Source: Ligula intestinalis
Taxonomy: Eukaryota > Platyhelminthes > Cestoda > Diphyllobothriidea > Diphyllobothriidae
DNA: 64,000 bases
Reading direction: 5' to 3'
Assembly: GCA_036362985.1 (NCBI GenBank)
Contig: JAYGXS010000010.1
Span: 1,700,476-1,764,475, forward strand
Part shown: in pieces, positions 43,990 through 54,724 of the stretch
How the letters are laid out: each line of letters begins with the position of its first letter
How positions within the stretch are numbered: position 1 is the first letter of the stretch
Translations under genes and position numbers: made by a program
Notes under the pieces: model-generated
What the model saw: only the letters and a program-made list of their open reading frames with translations
Database searches by the model: none
Told to the model about the DNA's origin: nothing

Positions 43990-45189
43990 TTTTGCCCGCC
44001 TGCTTTAACTGTACGTTACTTTTGAATAACGTTTTGTGATTGAGACTGCGAACAAAGAGGCCTAAGCGTAACGACCGCTCTCAATTCTTTACCCAATCGC
44101 CACTTAAACCAAAAGATAAACTAGCTAAGGTTATTGTATGTGTCCCTATATGGTCAGAATATCCGTTATCACAATGTGGAGATCAACATTTGACCGATCG
44201 TGCCTGAGCTGGGGCGTTATAATGAAATAAACACGTCAGACAGTTTGGATTTCTTGATTTCCCTGAATTTGTTTTTGTTTTCGCTAGATGCTTGTCTTAA
44301 TGTGTGAGGGAAAAAAATAGGCTCTTATTCATACCATGGGTTCCTTATCTACATATGGAGACGTGGAACTCAACAGCTAGTTGACGAGCCTTTTCTTCTT
44401 ATTTTACCGATTACGCCTGAGCCTAGGCGTACTAATTACATAGAAATATCAGCAGATGAAGTCAGGCTTTTACAATTTTTGATCTCCTTGCATTGGTCTC
44501 TTTTACTTATTGCTTGATGATCGAACAAGCGTATAGGTGAAAAAAATATGCCCTTATCCCTACCATAGGATCTTTTAGGTCAGCACTACAGCTTCTTGTA
44601 TGAACCTTTTAATTAAATTGTGCACTGCCTTCACCTCACGCTCATATGCTCATGTGCTGAACGGCGTAAAGCGAGCTCTTCGAACGCTCCTGAACCAAAC
44701 GACGCCTGGCTCTTCTTTAGGAAGTAAACTCAGCGCTCGGTGGGGATGTGTTGCCCGGCTAGAAAGAGTACGTGCCTCGCCGGACCGAAATCTGTGATAC
44801 CGAACGCACAAAAAGGAAACTCAAGCAGGAGAGAAGACCGTAAAAGACATACGGCAGACGCGAGAACCCGAAACTTTCACCGGTTTTTGAAAAAAGTTCT
44901 ACCCTGGAAGTGAATGAGGGCTAAGTGAAAAGATTAGATGTCTCATCCATTTATCATATGTGCATTTTGTCAGTAGTATTTCACGGCCTATTTAGGCGTC
45001 TTATGTACATTATCCTGAATAAATATAATTAAAAGGACGAGTATCCTAACTAAATGCCTTTTTCAGGATTCCATCAACTCAGTTGATTAACATAACGTGA
45101 CCTATTATATTATATATGGTATGCTATGCTGTGCTATATAGGACTTTCCATGCGACAGTGTTTAAAAGTCTGGTTTCATTATTAATGGC
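43990..45189. other. No recognisable feature
   Basis: AT-rich. Two loosely similar stretches near 44150-44300 and 44400-44540 (ATCAGCAGATG, CTTATTCATACCATGGG types) may be an old duplication. Nothing firm. Confidence 0.4.
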
Positions 45190-45450
45190 TTTTAGATATC
45201 TGAGAATAAACCGCGGTATTCCGGCGTGCTCTCGAGACAATCAGGGTGCAGTGCCCTGATAATATTAAGATTAATAGAACATGTGGGACGTAGTATTTTT
45301 GAACAAAAAGAGAGCGAGACCTTTTTACGTCGGTGTTCAAACGTGCCGACAGATGTTTACGACTGCATCACAGTCTCAGACTGGAGGACACAATTTTGTG
45401 GTTTTCTTAAAATTCTTAAGGCTAGGCCAAACCAGCGCGGCAGGCAGGTG
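45190..45450 (-). pseudogene. LINE RT thumb fragment, decayed
   Basis: ATTCCGGCGTGCTCTCGAGA near 45218 and GCTAGGCCAAACCAGCGCGG near 45421 match 39335-39560 and the LINE at 5690-5830. A one-base insertion shifts the LINE frame. The long plus-strand frames here are antisense to the LINE and not genes. Confidence 0.5.
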
Positions 45451-45639
45451 CCTAAGAGAGAGAGGGAGAACTTCTTCAGGCCCACGCCATGTGCCGTGCA
45501 TCCAGACAGGCGCCTGCCTACCTGCCCAAGTGTTGACCTACTTAAAGGCCATTTTACGCACCACTGCGTCTAGTGCCGTCTGCATGGCGACTGCACTCTG
45601 CAGTTGTCTGACCTCACTGTCTCACCCCTCCCTGCCAGT

Positions 45640-45860
45640 CACAGGTCACCGCCTGAGGTGGGATGGGTGCATTGCTGAAAAGGAGAACCACTCGGAGATG
45701 AGCATTGTAAGATGAAGAAGATGGAAAGGATGAGCAGAGAGAGTAGAAGGGAGGGAGATCGAAATAAGAAACGAGCACGGAGACAGGAAGGTGAAGAAGG
45801 AGAACGAAACGAAAGAACGAGAGAGAGCTGGACAGAGAACTGGAGGATCTTTATGGTTGC
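45640..45860 (+). repeat. Purine-rich stretch
   Basis: Mostly A and G on the plus strand from 45710. It gives low-complexity charged frames (KKMERMSRESRREGDRNKK type) that should not be taken as a gene. The rest of 45451-46200 shows nothing recognisable. Confidence 0.6.
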
Positions 45861-46204
45861 TAAGGCTTTCGATGGATGCACGTCTTACTACAGAACCGTG
45901 AATATTGATAAAGGAATTACCACTATCACTATTACTACCAGCATCACTAATTTTGCCCTATTCCTGCTGCAATGACTAAGACTGTCTTTTAAGCTATTGA
46001 TAAAATTTTAGGAATCTATTACCAGAATATACTATCCACTGGGCAAAGCAAGTTTGATTAGTGGAATTCGCACTCTAAGCAGCGGCATATTACCTCTAGC
46101 AGCAGCATCCTGGCCCAAACTTCGTAAAATATGACAGCAGCAGTTACATTGTTCACCTTTTTACACCAAATTCATATCTAGCTTACCTTAAAGCCTAGCT
46201 GGCT

Positions 46205-46640
46205 AATTCTCGCAAGAGGTGACAATCGGGTGAGCCGAGAACTACTTGAATCATGGTTCACGGCCCTCAATCTATAACCGATTACGACGATTTGCCCAAT
46301 CCATATTCAATGCTGTGACTCAATTTGGCCAGAGCAAGTCGTCACTTGAGGAACGGGCAGGCCACCGCCTCATTGTACGCCAACACCGGAGAGCCAGACG
46401 GCCGAGCAATTATCACGTGATGAAAGTTCAACCTGTCAGAGCCCGCATGCCGTCAAACAAGTTTTCCACGCGCAAGTAGACAATTAACGTTAATTGTCGC
46501 TATATGTTTGCAGTAATGACTGTATCCTATAAATACTGCAAACTGCTGTGCATGCTTAACCTTTCTGCAACTCATGTCTCTGATGACGAATGCGCGACGG
46601 ATATCGAAAAGTCAGGCGAATAAACGTATTGTCCCAGCAT
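46205..46640 (+). pseudogene. Penelope-like element P4, 3' fragment
   Basis: Starts inside ILARGDNRV and continues as the copy at 38830-39250, about 90 percent alike by eye. Tail and hammerhead-like motif (46576-46617) are retained. Confidence 0.85.
46576..46617 (+). ncRNA. Hammerhead-ribozyme-like motif, PLE P4, copy 2
   Basis: GTCT, CTGATGA, extra C, GAATGCG / CGGAT-(A)-TC, GAA-AAGT-C, AGGC. Stem I (GTCT/AGGC) and the single bulge are kept. The four-base step is AAGT, so self-complementarity is lost in this copy. Confidence 0.55.
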
Positions 46641-46642
46641 AG

Positions 46643-46664
46643 TAAGGTAGTAGTAGTAGTAGTA
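46643..46664 (+). repeat. (TAG)n microsatellite
   Basis: About six TAG units right after the PLE P4 end. Confidence 0.85.
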
Positions 46665-47099
46665 GAACTTTCGATTTACCCGTAGTGGACAGCTGCTTAC
46701 GTGAATGGCACTGCACGGAAAGGCTTGCGTTGGTGGAAGGGGACAGATCTGGATTTGCGAGTATTGTCATTATGGCTGCTGTTAATAGTGCGAGAGATAC
46801 TAGCGAGGAAGGCAAGCAATCAGCAGATAAAGGGACTGATGTTGCCTGAGAGGGGCTTTGTCCCATATTTCCCGAGTCAGAAAGACTTGTCTGTTAGGAT
46901 TCCGTCTTCACTGAAAACAACGCTAAAATGTGATTAGACGAGCCACTATGGGGTTCGAAAAATGGAGCCATTCCAAAATGTTTGGAAGATTCGTTCGGCC
47001 ACATGCTGGCAGTATGGTAATTAGTTGCTCAACTTGTGTTCCTTTAACCTCGTTTACCTAAAAGGTGTTTGATACGCATTACTTAACTCGATGGTAGTT

Positions 47100-47610
47100 T
47101 ACAAAGCTGCAATGCAGAATCAGGGGTTTTTCCAGTCGTCTGCGCGTGTCTGTTAGTTACAATAACTTCAAAATTGCCGTTGAACAGTTTGGTGAAACCG
47201 TAGGACGAGTGCGCCTTTCGAACTGGTCTATTTGTCTGAAGGCTTGGTAGGTAAAGGAAACTACTCCCGAAAATAAAGCAGGTGTCCTTAGTAAGCAGCC
47301 GTAATAGGTGATTTTATTGGAGGGGAATTAGGATGGATAAGGAAATATACTTGAATAACTATGTACTGTTTTATTGCATTTTGAACTGTTGTTGATTTAT
47401 ATATGTATATTTTTCTAGTGTGTGTTACCATTTAACGTTTTGAGAAAAAGTCCTCTTATCAAAATTCAGGTTTCTCAATAGTTCTGAATAAATAGAAATG
47501 GTGGTTAAGATATCGTCTAATTCATCATATCTGAGGTCATATTTGCCGTTCAGGAATTAGCCTGGTGTAGTTCTCGGAGCCGAGCGACGCGCAAACCTTC
47601 AATTTACCTG
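47100..47610 (+). repeat. Repeat R42, middle and 3' parts
   Basis: Matches 54395-54700 (CTGCGCGTGTCTGTTAGTTA against CTGCGCGCGTCTGTCAGTTA; GTGTCCTTAGTAA) and then 43580-43810. This copy links the middle and 3' parts of R42 and so defines their order. Confidence 0.65.
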
Positions 47611-47754
47611 CGGAGAAAATAACTCAATTAACGTGGCATATATGCGTACATCGATCTGTTAGAGGACCTACTCAACCTTCTTTATCACCATTGGAGCTCA
47701 CTCTCCAGCCTTCACCTCGAGGCCGTTAGAATAAAGGCAGAAGGACTTTACCAG

Positions 47755-48240
47755 CAAAGACATGGGACACCAGGAAGGCCTATTCTGCCTTATTAGGCGT
47801 CATCGACTAGTGATACCTCACGGTGGAGGCCGGAGAGAGAACTCTAATGGCAATAAAGACGGACGAGTGGGTCCTCTAACATATCGGTGTACACATAGCT
47901 GCTACAGTATATCCCCGATCTAATACCGGCAAGACCCTGAGCTCGTAACTCGACGGTTAGGACGTTCGCCCTGACCTGAGAGATCGCCAGTTCAAAACTC
48001 AAGTGTGACAGCAATTTTAGTGGCCACACTGCGGTTGGGTATCACTAGCTGATGACGCCTAATGAGGCTGAAAAGGCTTTCCTCGTGTCCCATGTCTTTG
48101 TTAGTAATGTCCTTCTTACTATTTCCTAGCCGCCTTGCAGTGGAGGCCCGACAGAGAGCTCTAATAGCAACGTGGAGGGACAAGTGGGTCCTGTGACAGA
48201 TTAATGTACGCATATCTGCTACATCTATCAATGTATTGGC
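47755..48240 (+). repeat. SINE-like cluster (tRNA-related)
   Basis: A central copy at about 47820-48110 has an A-box-like TAACTCGACGGTTAGGACG (47946-47964) and a B-box-like CAGTTCAAAACTC (47988-48000). 47755-47830 is an inverted copy of 48040-48110 (CATGGGACACCAGGAAGGCC). 48130-48240 is a direct copy of 47820-47915 (GTGGAGGCC...GTGGGTCCT). Three partial copies are thus packed together. A fourth is at 3008-3345. Confidence 0.6.
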
Positions 48241-48750
48241 ATTTGCAGCTGGCAGGGGTATAGATTCCGGTGTTAAGTCGAGCCTATGTCATTAAAAAAC
48301 TACCGTGTTACGAATGCTTTACACTCGGAATAATCTTAATTACATGCAACTACATGGGCACATGAGAATTAAGGTGTGCACGCAGTTGGTTATTTCGAAA
48401 CGGCAGCAAACACGAACTCTTCGTTTCAAGAGGATGCAATCTCCCACTGTATGTCCAATGATAGTTTGAGTAAGCAAACTGGTCCGCTCTACTTACGCGT
48501 AACCGCAGGTGTAGAGGAAGACTTAAATCAGGTAGGTAAATTGCATGACCACCACTTAGGTTGTTTATAGCCGAAGGGCAATATTAACGATTTCGCAATG
48601 CTTTATTTAAATCAAAAACATCAGTTGGAAAATATGGAAAAGGCCTTTAGCGCAAACGTAGTTTAAGAAGTCCACGCCAAAGTCTCAGCATTTTCAAATG
48701 GAAATAGTGGTTATAGTGCATTTGGGGTGATAAAATAGGAGCTAATGTCA
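48241..48750. other. No recognisable feature
   Basis: Apart from the short match of 48215-48265 to 38340-38405, nothing was recognised. Confidence 0.4.
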
Positions 48751-48754
48751 ATTC

Positions 48755-49260
48755 AAGTCAAGTCAAATTTATTAAAGGAAATAAAGGCAAACGCCTTTGA
48801 ACTCCCTCTTGTTACATAGGATTTAAGAAATGAATCGGCATAGCTGAACATTCCAAAGAAGTCGTTGACACAATTTCAGACGACTACTCGCTTGTTTTAA
48901 GTAATAAACTCACACTTAGTTTACACGAGCCAGCAGTGTAACTAAAGAAGAAGAGCAGACAGTGAAAAAACTCCTAAGGCTGGCTCAAAATTCAAAATGG
49001 AATGTCATTTGTGGTTTTTATGAGAAAAAATATCGCTCGTGGGGGAAGTATGTGAATGATAGGGGCATGATGCTTCTGTGAATGTTGACGGCAGCCATGG
49101 CGTCCATGACCACAAGAGGAGGAGACCTCGGAGTCACGAGAACGTCCCGAAGACCGGAGATGCGACCATGAGAAGCCTTTGCTGTGCCAAGAGCCGGGGA
49201 AGAGTTTAAATAAAACTGGATTTGCTTTTCGCGGCAGCCAGGAGTAAAGTTCTCCACTGG
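48755..49260 (-). repeat. LINE 3' region, minus strand
   Basis: Starts with AATTCAAGTCAAGTCAAATT, a tandem (CAAGT)n tail as seen at LINE 3' ends. GAGCAGACAGTGAAAAAACTC near 48953 matches 13427. The minus-strand frame 49257-49018 is open for 79 codons without a known motif. Confidence 0.45.
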
Positions 49261-49459
49261 TGTGCGCGGTTCTCCGCTCCGCTCCGAGAACTACAACAGG
49301 CTAAGTCCTGAACGGCAAATAGCACCTCAGACAATATCCTAACCTGCATTTCTATTTTTTTCAGAAATTGTGGGACATCAGATTTTCGATAATCAGGTTT
49401 TTTACCCATACGTTGAATGATAACACACATTAGGAAAATATACACATATATAAATCAAC

Positions 49460-49745
49460 AGCACTTGAAAATACAATAAAAAGGTACACATAGTAGTTGT
49501 TTAAGTATATTCTCCTGTCCATCCTAATTCCCCACCAACAAACCACCCCCTGTTTACTAAGGACACCGGCTTTATTTTTGTTAACATTTCTTTAACATAT
49601 TAAGACGTCAGACAAATACGCGCTGGTCTTACTGTTTCACCATACTGTAGAACAGAAATTTTGAAATAATTGTTAGTCATAGACACGCGCTGATGACTGC
49701 AAGATCGCCTAATTCTGAACTGCAGCTTTGCAGACTACCGTTAGG
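49460..49745 (-). repeat. Repeat R42, middle part, inverted
   Basis: The reverse complement matches 47100-47330: TCAGCGCGTGTCTATGACTA, AATTTCAAAATTTC, then GGTGTCCTTAGTAAACAGGG. Confidence 0.65.
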
Positions 49746-50399
49746 TTGCTACTGAGCGTCGCACATCTTTTAGGTAAACACTGTTAAAAGAACACATCCT
49801 ACGCAATTAACTAGCATACTGCCAGCATAGGTGTTAGCTTAAAGCCCAGCCAAACTGCTTACGTTTATCTTTCGTGGCGAGCTGACGTATCGGGATAGGT
49901 TTCGGCTACTCGATGGATTCGCAGTGTTGCCCGTCTTTTCTCTGATATGTAAGCTGTCGCTTTAGGGTGTCTTGCTTAATTTTATCGGAAAAAGATCGAC
50001 GTATCACGTTTACATGTGTTTTCCTATTGAAATGTTGCTAACAGAATAAAAGTAACTATAACTGGCTTAATTGCACAAACAAATGTACGTAGCTGATAAC
50101 AAATCCGTATCACATTATTTAGTCACCCGTTTACATTATCGCCTCATAAGTTTTCCATGGCAGTTCCAAGGGCAAACGTATAAAAGTATACGAAAAACTT
50201 TAAAAGTGGCTTCTCGACGTTTTACTGCAACTCTGCTGTCAACCACTTAGTATTGGTTCTCTGGGCCACAGTCAAGCAGAAAACTCCACGAGTCTCGATA
50301 TTGGTGAATTCATTAGCTTGTTTTTATCCGCTTGTATATTCTTCCATCAAAAGTGAAATAATTTCTTAATTAGCAGCGGGTTAATGGAATTTAAAATTT

Positions 50400-50520
50400 A
50401 TAATATTTTTCATATACTTACCTGCTTTATTTTCGGGATCAGTTCCCTTACTAGACTAGTTCCAAAGACGCCTTTGTTGTAGGGTTAAACTAAACTTGTT
50501 GATGGTAATTCCGAAGTTAT
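50400..50520 (-). repeat. Repeat R42, short inverted fragment
   Basis: The reverse complement reads TTTGGAACTAGTCTAGTAAG and CCCGAAAATAAAGCAGGT, matching 47218-47290 and 54494-54560. Confidence 0.5.
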
Positions 50521-50889
50521 CCTAACTTACAGACACGGACCGGCTACTTGAATCAGGACATCATGTTTACAAATGTGGCAGCACATAAGGATAATATTTT
50601 TACTCGTCGTTCAGTTTTTTGACTGTCACCGAAAAAGAAGTTCGCCATTCAACTACCCAGAGACTTCTTCTATGCTCAGCTGTTCAAATGTCCCACAATT
50701 TGACGATTCTGTTTATTTACTTGCTACTAATGCTTAGTCAGTAGGCAATATTAAGTTTTGATTGAGGGAAATTAGCCAGAACAAATTATTGTTTATCATT
50801 ATTCATTTCAATATAAAATATTCCAGAGGTTATACTGTCACCCTTGTGACTTGACTTATTCACTCATCCCCAAGTGAGCATCCTCTTAA

Positions 50890-51303
50890 TTATAAATTCT
50901 GCTTGGCATTGGTCAACTTAGTAGTCAGGCTTGTTTCCGACATGAATTTGTGATAGCAGCAACGAAGCAAGCTGCAGCATGATACCAAGCGTTTAGTTAC
51001 GTCACAACATCCTGCTACAACCAAATGCCTACCCTCATAATGATATTTCACGGAACCGATCAGCATATCCAGTGACGACTTTCTGCTCTTAAGTCGGTTG
51101 CCCAGTTCAGTCTGCTTTTGAAGAACTAAGGACATCACGGGTATACAACTGGACCAACTCTTTGTGAATGCTTTTCCTTGTGCTATGCCATCTCGCAGCT
51201 TGAGGAGATGGTCTACGACACATATCAAGTAGCAAATACGCCCCAAGCAGGCCGTTGATTCTTCCGGCAGTCCCGTGTTCGACAGTGGAAGAAATGTGTG
51301 CAT
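50890..51303 (-). CDS. Unrecognised 137-codon ORF
   Basis: The open minus-strand frame is Cys-rich in its C-terminal third (VVAGCCDVTKRLVSCCSLLR). It ends in SLTTKLTNAK, loosely like LTSTLKLTNAK in the ORF at 59839-60399. No domain was recognised. The region around it has no repeat copies that I can see, so a host exon is possible, but chance is equally likely. Confidence 0.25.
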   Translation of the reverse strand: MHTFLPLSNTGLPEESTACLGRICYLICVVDHLLKLRDGIAQGKAFTKSWSSCIPVMSLVLQKQTELGNRLKSRKSSLDMLIGSVKYHYEGRHLVVAGCCDVTKRLVSCCSLLRCCYHKFMSETSLTTKLTNAKQNL

Positions 51304-51329
51304 TTGTACAGAATGGCAAATCAGGCACG

Positions 51330-52710
51330 AAGTTTTAATGGCGAAATTTAATTTTGTAGTAAAGCGTGCAATAAGACAGGTTATTTTGATCCACTAAGCG
51401 GATTTAATGATAAGAAATGATTTCGTTTGGAAAACTGTCTTCTTATTTAAAGTAATGGGGTTAAATATACACTAATTTTGGCTAAATTAGGAACAGGTTT
51501 ATATCAAAGAAATTTCCTATGCTATAAGATACGACAGAACCAACAGTTTTACTTATATGCGTTGTTTAATAAATAAGAATTCCACAATCAGTAAAAAGGA
51601 GGTAAAATTATTCCTTCCAGAACTGAAAAAGTTTCTTTGAAGTTGCTCAAATGGAAGTGAAACTAAGTTTAAGGAATTGCATTTCTGTAAAGAAATAAGT
51701 AACAATTGAAGTTAAAAAATATAGTTTTCTATTCTGTTAAGTTTTTTTGTCTTAAAAGATAGTAGTAGGTTTTTATGGTGAAATTGTTTTTCTCCACCGA
51801 AAACTATGAGCACATAAACAAAATTTGGCATATATGTTTCCGTGAAGGTAATGTAAAGGAGGCCTTATTATATGTTAGTCAGGTGCCAATACACGTTTTT
51901 ATAAACCATACGTTCCGCTTATGTGTTATTTAGAAACCGAACAGACAGAGTAATAAGAAGTTTGTCAAAAATGGCCATTAATATGGCCAGTCTTTTTGCA
52001 TTCGCAAGCTTTCTAGCAGATGGTTGAAATGATTCACTTATGCGGAAAACAATCCAGCATAATGAGAAAAGTGAGATCTTTCAGTTCCAGTCAAATTGAA
52101 TCGTTCATCTTCAGGTATATTAAAAAATATCAAAAGTCTCCAATTTCATTGTGACATCACCTTGTTAAAACTTACTACGCACAGCTCTCCGTCAGCTAGA
52201 TATCCAATAAAAGCACTTTTTAAGAGGTAACCTACTATGGGACGTTTGCTGGTTTGCTTGTTTTCTGTTTGAGGCATTTATAAATATGACCCACAGGGCC
52301 ATCTTCGTAGGAACTGATATCGCAAAACTCATTTTTTTCGTGAAATATTCTTCACGTATACCTTATTTTCAAGATTTTCATGCAAACGTCGAACAGAAAC
52401 ACAGTTTTTTAACTTCTCAATGAAGACACTCAAATCGATCAAAATGATGCCAGACTGTATTGGACAATATTCAATAAAAGGTTATCTGATAATGGTTATA
52501 TGTGCAAAGCATTTTTAATAGAGAAGAGTTCTTTTTAAATAAAGAAATTGTTTACATTCCTTTTTTACCTTTCGAAACTATTTAAATGTATTTTTCTAAT
52601 TTATATCAATTTTTTACGTTGCCAGAATTTGGGCATTAAAGGGAAATTATTTAGTTTTGTTTACAAACACTTAGTACTTCTTATAATTCTTTACAGTACT
52701 TAATATGCCT
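51330..52710. other. AT-rich region, nothing recognised
   Basis: No frame, repeat or RNA gene could be supported. Confidence 0.5.
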
Positions 52711-52761
52711 TATGCTGCTCATTATTATTTTTAAGTTTTCGCAAATGCATTCACGCCGGTA

Positions 52762-52845
52762 TGCGAGAAATAATCAATATTTTACAAATTGTGTCAAGTT
52801 TCTTGCAGCACTCGCCATACTGTACTTATTCCAAGCGACACAAAG
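52762..52845 (+). repeat. Short repeat shared with 38415-38480
   Basis: Reads RNNQYFTNCVKFLAALAILY on the plus strand, matching the minus-strand RNNQTFTNIGKLLGGLAILY at 38.4 kb. Flanks do not match. Confidence 0.4.
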
Positions 52846-53189
52846 GCAGGAGCTTCAGACGGACGCTGCAATGGCTCTCCTCCCTCAAACAGAGGGACGC
52901 TTTCACACGAGAGAGCTTCGCCACCTTGCTGCTGAAACCGAGGTAAACTGAGCGCGCCGATCTAAGTGGCAAACGCGCTGCCCTTCGAAAGCGGCTCTTA
53001 TTTACTCTTTGCAGGAATATAGGGGAAAACATATGAGGACGGCGTGGGGTACGTTCCAGCCAGAGTAAACCAACAAATTCGCGTTCAGCTGGAAGAGATA
53101 TGTTGGTATCCAAGCTGTTTCAGCCCACTACCCTTTTCCGTTCCTTTGCAGTGAGGAAACTGAAACTGCGACAGAGAGAGAGATAGGCA

Positions 53190-53570
53190 CGTTCTGCTTG
53201 CTCTATGCATGTCCTCTTGGGACCCTGAAATGTGCTTTTACTCGCGGGCTATTTGTGTCGCACGAGTCGGCACCTACATGCAGGAGGAAAATTCCCCGGC
53301 ATGGCTGAGAAAAAGTGCAGTCAGAAGTGCGATAAACGCTAATCTTGCGCACATTATTGACTCCGGACACAGTATGGATACCGAGATAGGCTTCCGGGAG
53401 GTTTATGAGGTTCCACAAATCTACCCTTAGGGTCCTTGGGTCAGCGTGTGCTAACAAAAGCAGAAGATACGGCTATAATTTGGGGGAAACCCGCTACGTG
53501 TGCACAAAGCACATACAATATGATATTCACCTGGCGTGGCCAACGGCTGCTTATTTTCACACAGTTGTCC
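53190..53570 (+). pseudogene. Penelope-like element, GIY-YIG C-terminal fragment
   Basis: The plus frame 53209-53430 reads SPAWLRKSAVRSAINANLAH, IIDSGHSMDTEIGFREVYEV. After a frameshift, LGQRVLTKAEDTAI near 53431 follows. This is the stretch after YIG in P2-like PLEs (pattern PAWL.KG...S.I..HL...H......F.VVYR...LR.R.L..AEA.AI). The YIG motif itself is degraded (RVGTYMQEE). The rest of 52850-53700 is unrecognised. Confidence 0.7.
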
Positions 53571-53699
53571 GCACGCTCCATTTTCCCTGCCGGATCAGCC
53601 CCAGTAAACCCGCCTCGCCGTGCAACTAGCCGTTTCCTTGTGAACCCCACGCCTCACCCTCCCCTAGTCCAATGACACACTTGGCTAAAATGAAAGGGA

Positions 53700-54195
53700 T
53701 AATTGACCACGTGATTTCCATTTGATACGTTTAGAACTGGGCCCGATTATAATTTAAACAAGGCTTACGTATGCTGGATGACGGTTCTTATAACGCGATG
53801 ATGGCAACAATGGTTTGCAAAAACTTTGGGAAAACAGAGCCGAAAATTGATTTCTACCCTTTATGAGACCCTTTCCACTCTCATGGCTTACCTAAGTGAT
53901 AAGTCAGTCGCCTGACTGAGAACCAGTGTGTTAAAGGTGTTCACAATCTTGGAAACATAAGCCAATGGAAAAATATCTACAACCGAATGAGCAACAAATG
54001 TCGTCGCTGCGCCTGTCTGTCTATGCATGCTTCCCAGTTTTGGTCAATTTCCAAGGAAATTAATGCGCGAATTGGGAAATCTATTTTGAAGCAGAGCTTG
54101 TCAAGTTCGGCTCCACAATGTAGACTTCTCAGTTTAAATCCATCAGCCACTGAGATATAACCGAGGAATATTCAAAAATGTCAACATTTAGCCAG
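53700..54195. other. No recognisable feature
   Basis: Nothing could be assigned. Confidence 0.4.
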
Positions 54196-54720
54196 TTCGT
54201 AAGAATTCATCCTATTAACAACAAAAGCTTGAGCTAAAAGCCCAGACACTCATCTAGAATATACACTAAGTTAAGTCCTATCAAAGATGAGACCCTGCCA
54301 ATACAGTGCGAACCATTTGAAATTAGAATTGTTTCCGGGAGTTTGATGTCCATGCGGTAAATTGAAAGTAGGAGAAATTCAATGCAATACTGCAATGCAG
54401 AATCAAGCGTTCATCCCGTCATCTGCGCGCGTCTGTCAGTTACGATTAATTCAAAATTACTGTTGAAAAGTTTGTTGAAACCCTAAAATGAGTGCATCTT
54501 TTGAACTAGTCTATTTAGCTGAAGACTTCATAGGTTAGGGAACTATTGCTGAAACCAAAGCCGGTGTCCTTAGTAAACCGTGATACAAGGGGGTTTTATT
54601 GGTGTGGAATTAGGAAAAAACTATTATATGTACGGTTTTATTTATTTTTTATTGATACATGTATATTTTTTTTATCTGTGTTATCAGTTAACGTACTGAA
54701 AAAAATTAATGTTTTCAAAA
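54196..54720 (+). repeat. Repeat R42, middle parts
   Basis: 54270-54390 matches 42890-43010 (TACAGTGCGAACCATTTGAA). 54395-54690 matches 47105-47400. This copy links the 5' and middle parts of R42. Confidence 0.65.
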
Positions 54721-54724
54721 TTGA

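Noticed and set aside
45226..45715. Two overlapping plus-strand frames of 115 and 144 codons as genes
   Set aside because: The first half is antisense to a decayed LINE fragment also present at 39.3 kb, and no protein motif is present.
45712..45975. Charged Lys/Glu/Arg-rich frame as a nuclear protein
   Set aside because: It comes from a purine-rich low-complexity stretch without any recognisable domain.
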